A stretch of DNA of 64,000 nucleotides, from positions 1-64,000 of the forward strand of contig DAOTCE010000017.1 of assembly GCA_035452965.1 (NCBI GenBank). The letters run 5' to 3'. The translations under genes were made by a program, and so were the position numbers. The notes below the pieces were generated by a model, which saw nothing but the letters and a program-made list of their open reading frames with translations, was not told where the DNA came from and made no database searches. The DNA comes from Candidatus Paceibacterota bacterium. Its GTDB lineage: Bacteria > Verrucomicrobiota > Verrucomicrobiia > Limisphaerales > UBA8199. Within the stretch, counting starts at the first letter, position 1. Each line of letters begins with the position of its first letter. This document shows, one piece after another, positions 59,394 to 64,000 of this stretch.

Positions 59394-59508
59394 TTCAGCT
59401 CCCACAACAGCGGCAGATGGACATACGTCCTGATTCCCCGGCGGGAGCCCGGAGCAACCTGCCGGCACGATTCAGCTTGTTCGTCTTGCTCATCCTGCTG
59501 CGAACGAA

Positions 59509-59583
59509 TGGTAGCGCGTACGGGAATCGAACCCGTCTTTCAGCCTTGAGAGGGCCGTGTCCTAGCCGATAGACGAACGCGCC
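59509..59583 (-). tRNA. tRNA-Glu(CTC) with encoded CCA
   Basis: A complete cloverleaf on the minus strand: acceptor GGCGCGT/ACGCGCT (first pair G·U), D-stem GTCT/GGAC, anticodon stem-loop CGGCC-CTCTCAA-GGCTG (anticodon CTC, reads GAG), TTCGATT loop closed by ACGGG/CCCGT. The 72-nt body (59512-59583) is followed by a genomically encoded CCA. Confidence 0.95.
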
Positions 59584-59784
59584 GCACAGCCATTCCCCCA
59601 AATGCTACCGGCTGCGGGCAGAATGTCAACGGGAGGCTTGAGAGGGTTGAAGTCTGCCTCAAATCAGGCAGCGATGGTCCGGTTTCTGGACAGGCTGCGC
59701 CTGGCCACGAAGAGTTTGTCTCGTCCGGCTGGCAGGCCATTCTTTGAGGCAGTTTGGCAGAGAAATTGCGGACGGCGGGGCCTG

Positions 59785-60189
59785 ATGTTAAAGGCTCTCG
59801 CTCCGCTGCTGTTCCTGGCCTTCCTGGCCACTTCGTGTTCCACGCCACAATCCACTTCGGTGATGCGGTTTAACGAACAGGAGCGGGCTGATCTCATCGT
59901 TCGCTATTACTCCGATGATACCAATTACGTGCTGAAGCCGGAAGCAAAGGACGGCCCGTTTCTGTCTGTGCTCAAGAAGGACCGCGTCCTGGACCTGGCC
60001 AAACAGCAACCGAGTCGCGAGCTGGCCGTGATCGTTCTGATAAACCGCGGCAGCGAGGGCGAATCGGAACTAGTGCAGCAGAAGTGGTCAAATCTGTTGA
60101 TGGAGGTCGGCTACCAGCGGGTCGTCTTTCTGCGCGCCATGAAAGGCATGCAGATCAACGGGTTGCCCGTTTTGGCGAGCGGGGGTTGA
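59785..60189 (+). CDS. Small lipoprotein, DUF4174-like
   Basis: 134 residues from the ATG at 59785, which begins a lipoprotein signal (LLFLAFLATSC). The mature part has YYSDDTNYVLKPEAKDGPF, FLSVLKKDRVLDLAKQQPSR and ELAVIVLINRG…GYQRVVFLRA, alternating strands and helices like a thioredoxin-fold or DUF4174 protein, but I see no catalytic Cys pair. Function unknown. Not operonic with either neighbour. Confidence 0.7.
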   Translation: MLKALAPLLFLAFLATSCSTPQSTSVMRFNEQERADLIVRYYSDDTNYVLKPEAKDGPFLSVLKKDRVLDLAKQQPSRELAVIVLINRGSEGESELVQQKWSNLLMEVGYQRVVFLRAMKGMQINGLPVLASGG

Positions 60190-60270
60190 GCCGCCGCAAT
60201 TACGGGACGTGCGGGCGCGGGTAAGTCGGTTAACGCCAGTTCCCGCGGGTCCGCCTTTCCGGCCTGGACA

Positions 60271-63200
60271 TTATTGGACCCGGATACGATAGAACCGTTG
60301 CTGGCCGGACGGATTCGAGTCCGGCAGGCTGGCGACGGCACCCGTGCCCGGGGTGGAGGTAATTGTATTCCAGCTAATCGCACCGCTGAGATTGGTCGCG
60401 TACTCCAGGTAATAGGATAGACTTGCGTTGGCTGCCGTAGGGAAACTGAACATGAATCCGGCAGGATAGGAGCCCGAGATGGTCACGGTTGGCCGAGGCA
60501 CGACTGCGGCGTTTGTCGGGGTAACGGTCATCACGAAAGCACGCGTCCTGGCGGGACTGTTCGTGTCCAGGCCAACCCCCGCGATCACCAGGTTGCCCGC
60601 CCCGTTCGTGCCCACGCTGTAGGCGCGGGTCAATCGGCTGAAGATGCCCAGGTTCTCCCCTGCCACCGCCAAAGCGGTGAGGTCGGTCACCGTCCAATTG
60701 GTCGCGCTTGCGTCGTGCGTATCCCAGAGAACCGCCCTTTCCGCGCCGCGGTAGTTCATTCCCACGGCGTACTTGCCGTCCGCCGTGCAGCCGTATGGGA
60801 TCGCGAGGTTGGCCGAGCCGGCCGTATCGGGGAAATTGGGCAACACTTTAGTGCTAATCTGCGTGGCCGGGCCGGGATAAGTTGTATCGAACACCGCCTT
60901 GTAACCGTAGTTGGTCGCCGCGGTGCCACCGGGCTTTGGTGACAGGCCAAAGATGATCGTCCCATCGGCGCTGACGGCATAAGCCTGCCCCGCCGTGGTG
61001 CCATTCAAACCGGTAGGGCTCCAGGGCGCCAGGCCGGCGCCGTTCCAATCGGCAACATAGTTGATGTACACTCCCGAGTTCTGCCGCCAACCCACACCTC
61101 GGCCGTTGCTGGATATGCCATTCAATTGTGCGAAGCTGTTCGGCTTGGGAACAGATTTCTCACCCCAGGCCACCATCGCCGGCCAAGAGTTGGAGCCCCG
61201 GCCAATATTCAATACCCAGTTGTCGTTTGCCCCGGTGCCTTTATCCGTCCCCGCCGAGTAGAAGAGATCCGATGAGGTCCCGGCGAGTCCATTCGCGTCT
61301 GGAACCGTTGGGTTCTTGGCGGCATCGGACTGCACCTTTGCACCCCACGTCGTCCCGCCGTTGGCCGTCCTCCAGGCTGTAAACCAAGTGCCGGACAGGC
61401 CGGACACAATGACCTCTCGCTGGCCGCCGTCGGTGCGGTAACCCACGCCCGTCACGATGGCGGATTGCGCTCCATCCGAGCTGATTACGTTGACGAGGCT
61501 CGCGGTATTCAGGTCGCAGAGGAAGCCGCGCGAGCCGGAGAGGCCCACCACATACCGGCCGTCGGGCGTAATGGCGCGGGCCTCATTAGCAGTATCGCCG
61601 GGGAGGGTTGGCAGGTGGATGAGGGGGGACGATCCGAAAGGATTCGTAACCAGCGTCAACGTTGCGGGGCTGCTGATCGCACTCCCAAAATCGTTGGTTA
61701 CCACGCAGCGATAGCTGGCCACGTCGTTACTGTCCACATTGCTGATTGCCAGCGTCGCCGTCGTGCTCCCGGAATAATGCCCTCCGTCGGCCAATCCGAC
61801 CTCATTCTTCTGCCACCGATAGGCGAGGGGACTGGTGCCCGCGGCGAGGATGGTGAAGCTGGCATCGTCGCTCGGACCAACGTGCTGGCTTACAGGCTGT
61901 TGTGTGATCGTCGGGGCGTTGCTGGAGGAGGCCAGGAGGCTTTCCGCGATCCAACCAGAGCTCGTGCCGAAAGCGCACTTCCACCAATAGTAACCCTTGG
62001 CGTAGACGCCGTTGACCGAATGGCTTGCCACGGTTCCCTGCGTTCCGTTGGGTATTGTCGTGAAAGCGTAATAGTCCGTCCCCGGCCCCAGTCGCAGGTT
62101 GGCATTGGCCGTCGTCGTGACTGTCTTCCCGGCGCTGAACTCCGTCGAGACCTGCTTGGGCAGGAGGTTCACCATCATCAGCCCATTGGCCACGGCACGC
62201 TCGCTGCCGTCGGATGGGACATTCTTGATCACCCCATTTACCCACATCGCGGAGGAGCCGCCGCCGTCCATGTTCACCCCATAGGTAGCGCCCAGCGTGT
62301 CCCTGCAGAATACCCCCATCTCGTCGCTGGTCATCCCGATGCTTTGGGCGCTCCGCCCATCGCACACCATGAAGAAAATGTAGGTAGAGTTGTAGGCGAC
62401 TAGCGTCCGCGGGTTCCGAGCAGTCATTCCAGCGTCGTCGGTCTCCTGGATCACGCCATTTTTCAGGAACTCGAAGTTCCCCTGGGCCAGCGCGTACGCC
62501 TTGTGGAAGGTGCGATTATCTACAACGGAGCAAAGATCGCCGCCGGGCGGGCCGTCATAGAGCCGGAATCGCTGGCTGATCGCAATGGTTTGGCCCACTT
62601 CGGCATAAGTCTGCAGGAAGGTCGCCGCCTCCCCCACCCCCGAAAGTACCAGATGGTCAAAAGGGATGCTGGTGGACCCCTGGTTGACGCGCACCTGTCT
62701 GATCGTCCCGGTGACTGTGCCGGGTGGGGTGAGGATCAGCAACGGCGTGGACAGCTCGACCAGCACCTCCACCCCGCCGGCAGAAGTCAAAGTGTTGTTG
62801 TTGTATTGCGGCGTAAAGAGGATCAATTGGTTTGATCCCCGGGCGATATTGATGCCGTCGAAAACACGCGATGATCCGCCAACTGTCACCGTGTGATCGT
62901 CGGGCAAATAATGGTAGCAAACGCCATTGAAATAGCTGCGGTCCATCTTCCACACAAAGCCCATCTGCCCGCCCCAGTCATCGAATCGCTTGGCATACCA
63001 GCCATCGTAGATATGCCCGCCGGTAATGATGCCACTGGTGCCGTTGAAGAAGCTGCCGTTGATGGCCACCACCACGTCGTTGCGTTTTCCCCAGGATTCT
63101 CCCCAGTAATTGATGGCATCCTCGTACCGGGGGGCCTGCGCACTGACCACTTCTCTGGCCCCGGAAACATGGTTCAAGGCGATCATGCTGCCGATTGTGC

Positions 63201-63369
63201 AGTTGGTGTTGGCCACTGCCATGCGTGTCACGAAGACATTGTTCGGGCCTGTCGCGGTGAACTTCTGGTAGTCAATTCCGACCCCAACGCTGGTCCATTG
63301 CGCGGGCGCGCTTGAGATGAGAAGGCTGAGCAAGAAGCCGGACAGTGTGAGTTGAGATCTGGTGTTCAC
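60271..63369 (-). CDS. Secreted phosphodiester glycosidase with SH3b/Ig/HAF domains
   Basis: 1032 residues from a GTG at 63369, which starts the signal peptide (NTRSQLTLSGFLLSLLISSAPAQ). N-terminal ~30-410: NAGPA/phosphodiester glycosidase domain with RTLVAYNSTYIFFMVCDGRS and GVNMDGGGSSAMWVNG. Then a bacterial SH3 domain (~420-480, ANLRLGPGTDYYAF), an Ig-like domain (~490-570, RWQKNEVGLADGG…YRCVVTN), a long repeat region with LPG…ARAITPDGRYVVGLSG and YAVSADGTIIFGLS units (HAF-type), and the common C-terminal domain ending RFYRIRVQ. Probably cleaves a sugar-phosphodiester bond on extracellular glycans. Confidence 0.88.
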   Translation of the reverse strand: MNTRSQLTLSGFLLSLLISSAPAQWTSVGVGIDYQKFTATGPNNVFVTRMAVANTNCTIGSMIALNHVSGAREVVSAQAPRYEDAINYWGESWGKRNDVVVAINGSFFNGTSGIITGGHIYDGWYAKRFDDWGGQMGFVWKMDRSYFNGVCYHYLPDDHTVTVGGSSRVFDGINIARGSNQLILFTPQYNNNTLTSAGGVEVLVELSTPLLILTPPGTVTGTIRQVRVNQGSTSIPFDHLVLSGVGEAATFLQTYAEVGQTIAISQRFRLYDGPPGGDLCSVVDNRTFHKAYALAQGNFEFLKNGVIQETDDAGMTARNPRTLVAYNSTYIFFMVCDGRSAQSIGMTSDEMGVFCRDTLGATYGVNMDGGGSSAMWVNGVIKNVPSDGSERAVANGLMMVNLLPKQVSTEFSAGKTVTTTANANLRLGPGTDYYAFTTIPNGTQGTVASHSVNGVYAKGYYWWKCAFGTSSGWIAESLLASSSNAPTITQQPVSQHVGPSDDASFTILAAGTSPLAYRWQKNEVGLADGGHYSGSTTATLAISNVDSNDVASYRCVVTNDFGSAISSPATLTLVTNPFGSSPLIHLPTLPGDTANEARAITPDGRYVVGLSGSRGFLCDLNTASLVNVISSDGAQSAIVTGVGYRTDGGQREVIVSGLSGTWFTAWRTANGGTTWGAKVQSDAAKNPTVPDANGLAGTSSDLFYSAGTDKGTGANDNWVLNIGRGSNSWPAMVAWGEKSVPKPNSFAQLNGISSNGRGVGWRQNSGVYINYVADWNGAGLAPWSPTGLNGTTAGQAYAVSADGTIIFGLSPKPGGTAATNYGYKAVFDTTYPGPATQISTKVLPNFPDTAGSANLAIPYGCTADGKYAVGMNYRGAERAVLWDTHDASATNWTVTDLTALAVAGENLGIFSRLTRAYSVGTNGAGNLVIAGVGLDTNSPARTRAFVMTVTPTNAAVVPRPTVTISGSYPAGFMFSFPTAANASLSYYLEYATNLSGAISWNTITSTPGTGAVASLPDSNPSGQQRFYRIRVQ

Positions 63370-63712
63370 GAGTGTTCTGTTGTGGGGCTGGGTTGGTGTG
63401 GCGCGAGGTATTAGAACGGTATGGCGCCGGAGAACCTCTGCGCGGTCTGGCCCCGCCACGAGCCGGGGCAGGCAAGCACACTCGACGCTCCCAACAGGAG
63501 CGCAGACGCATTCCAGGTCGAAGCGCAAACCCTGCTTCTCATCAGACGCCCTGGTCAAAGGTCTTCACGACAAGTTTCTCATACCATTTATGGCTCCGGA
63601 TTACCAGCAAAACATGTCTCAGACCTTAGCTCAATTGTTGGGCATGGGAGTGTGAGCGCTCAGGAAGCGAGAGTTTTATTAGCTTTTTCGCGGATTCCCG
63701 GGGAAGCCCATT
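63370..63712. other. Intergenic region, nothing recognised
   Basis: Upstream of the phosphodiester glycosidase. Open frames here have no family resemblance; I see no RNA gene or repeat before the hairpin element starts at 63713. Confidence 0.55.
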
Positions 63713-63998
63713 GGCGATTCATCGTTTCGCTCTCCTCTGCCTGCCTCCGGCACCCCCTCCGGGCAGACGCGACGGCACCGTTACGGGTGGCCGGACATTT
63801 GCGTTGGCTTGCGGCCGGCTGGGGGATGGCGTGTTAGTGCGGTCTGGCTACGGTGTGTATCCCATGGGGAGCACTCCCCATGGGATACACACCGTAGCAC
63901 CACCATGCCGCCACCGGAATCCCAAGCAGGATGTGCCGGGGTCAGCGGGGATTGGAAAAGGCAGGCAGGCGGCATCACTGTCCAAAATATGGACAGTG
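63713..63998 (-). repeat. ~270-bp double-hairpin repeat element, copy 3
   Basis: Inverted copy of the 13054-13324 element: terminal hairpin CACTGTCC/GGACAGTG (63976-63998), a perfect 50-bp hairpin at 63848-63897 (GCAC loop), and homologous flank to about 63713. Three stem pairs differ from the 13.1-kb copy, and all are compensated on the other arm. The window ends two bases past the element. Confidence 0.82.
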
Positions 63999-64000
63999 CA

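Overview
The window is GC-rich bacterial DNA that looks like a Verrucomicrobiota genome (Limisphaerales/Pedosphaera-like). This is inferred from the combination of many formylglycine sulfatases, PEP-CTERM proteins, an FTLIELLVV-type prepilin-like protein, huge secreted proteins with autotransporter-associated beta-strand repeats, secreted proteins ending in a F-Y/F-R-hydrophobic motif, and abundant GC-rich palindromic repeats. No 16S rRNA or other marker gene is present, so the lineage is not proven.

Layout. (1) 0.1-3.8 kb: a two-component pair, a beta-propeller sensor kinase and a NarL/LuxR response regulator. (2) 3.8-20.8 kb: five transcription units, each preceded by the same 18-bp palindrome (consensus TRCCCTAATTTKNGGGTA), abutting a TTNNNA hexamer and followed 17-18 bp later by a TARNCT hexamer. 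All five first genes encode secreted proteins carrying the same ~240-260 residue domain, which I do not recognise. It is N-terminal in a metallophosphoesterase, two beta-strand-repeat proteins and a PEP-CTERM protein, and C-terminal in a sulfatase. Hydrolases (S1/P1 nuclease, sulfatase) follow in the same units. This motif-plus-domain regulon next to a two-component system is the best candidate for an undescribed system. (3) 20.8-29.3 kb: a prepilin-like protein, a sulfatase-GH43 fusion, two more sulfatases, and a convergent FucP-type sugar transporter. Together with part 2 this reads as a sulfated-polysaccharide utilisation region.

(4) 29.4-39.4 kb: a ribbon-helix-helix protein with an SPFH/band-7 membrane protein, a membrane coiled-coil protein with a GrpE-like C-terminus, a lipid kinase, a large secreted TIM-barrel/malectin/CARDB protein, RadC, and an unknown lipoprotein. 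(5) 39.4-41.5 kb: two small secreted proteins with A/C-rich leaders, one of them PEP-CTERM.

(6) 41.9-59.0 kb: a membrane glycosyltransferase cluster. Five paralogous GT-C-like proteins with C-terminal TPRs, a GspC/PilP-like protein, a GT87-type protein, a HEAT-repeat protein and a PMT-type glycosyltransferase. Four of the five TPR paralogs carry the same 150-bp palindromic DNA element in frame at the same loop, and two of these have further palindromic insertions. (7) 59.0-64 kb: an orphan RelE-like toxin, tRNA-Glu(CTC), a small lipoprotein, a multidomain phosphodiester glycosidase, and a copy of a ~270-bp hairpin repeat also seen at 13.1 kb.

All assignments were made by reading the sequence; no database search was run.
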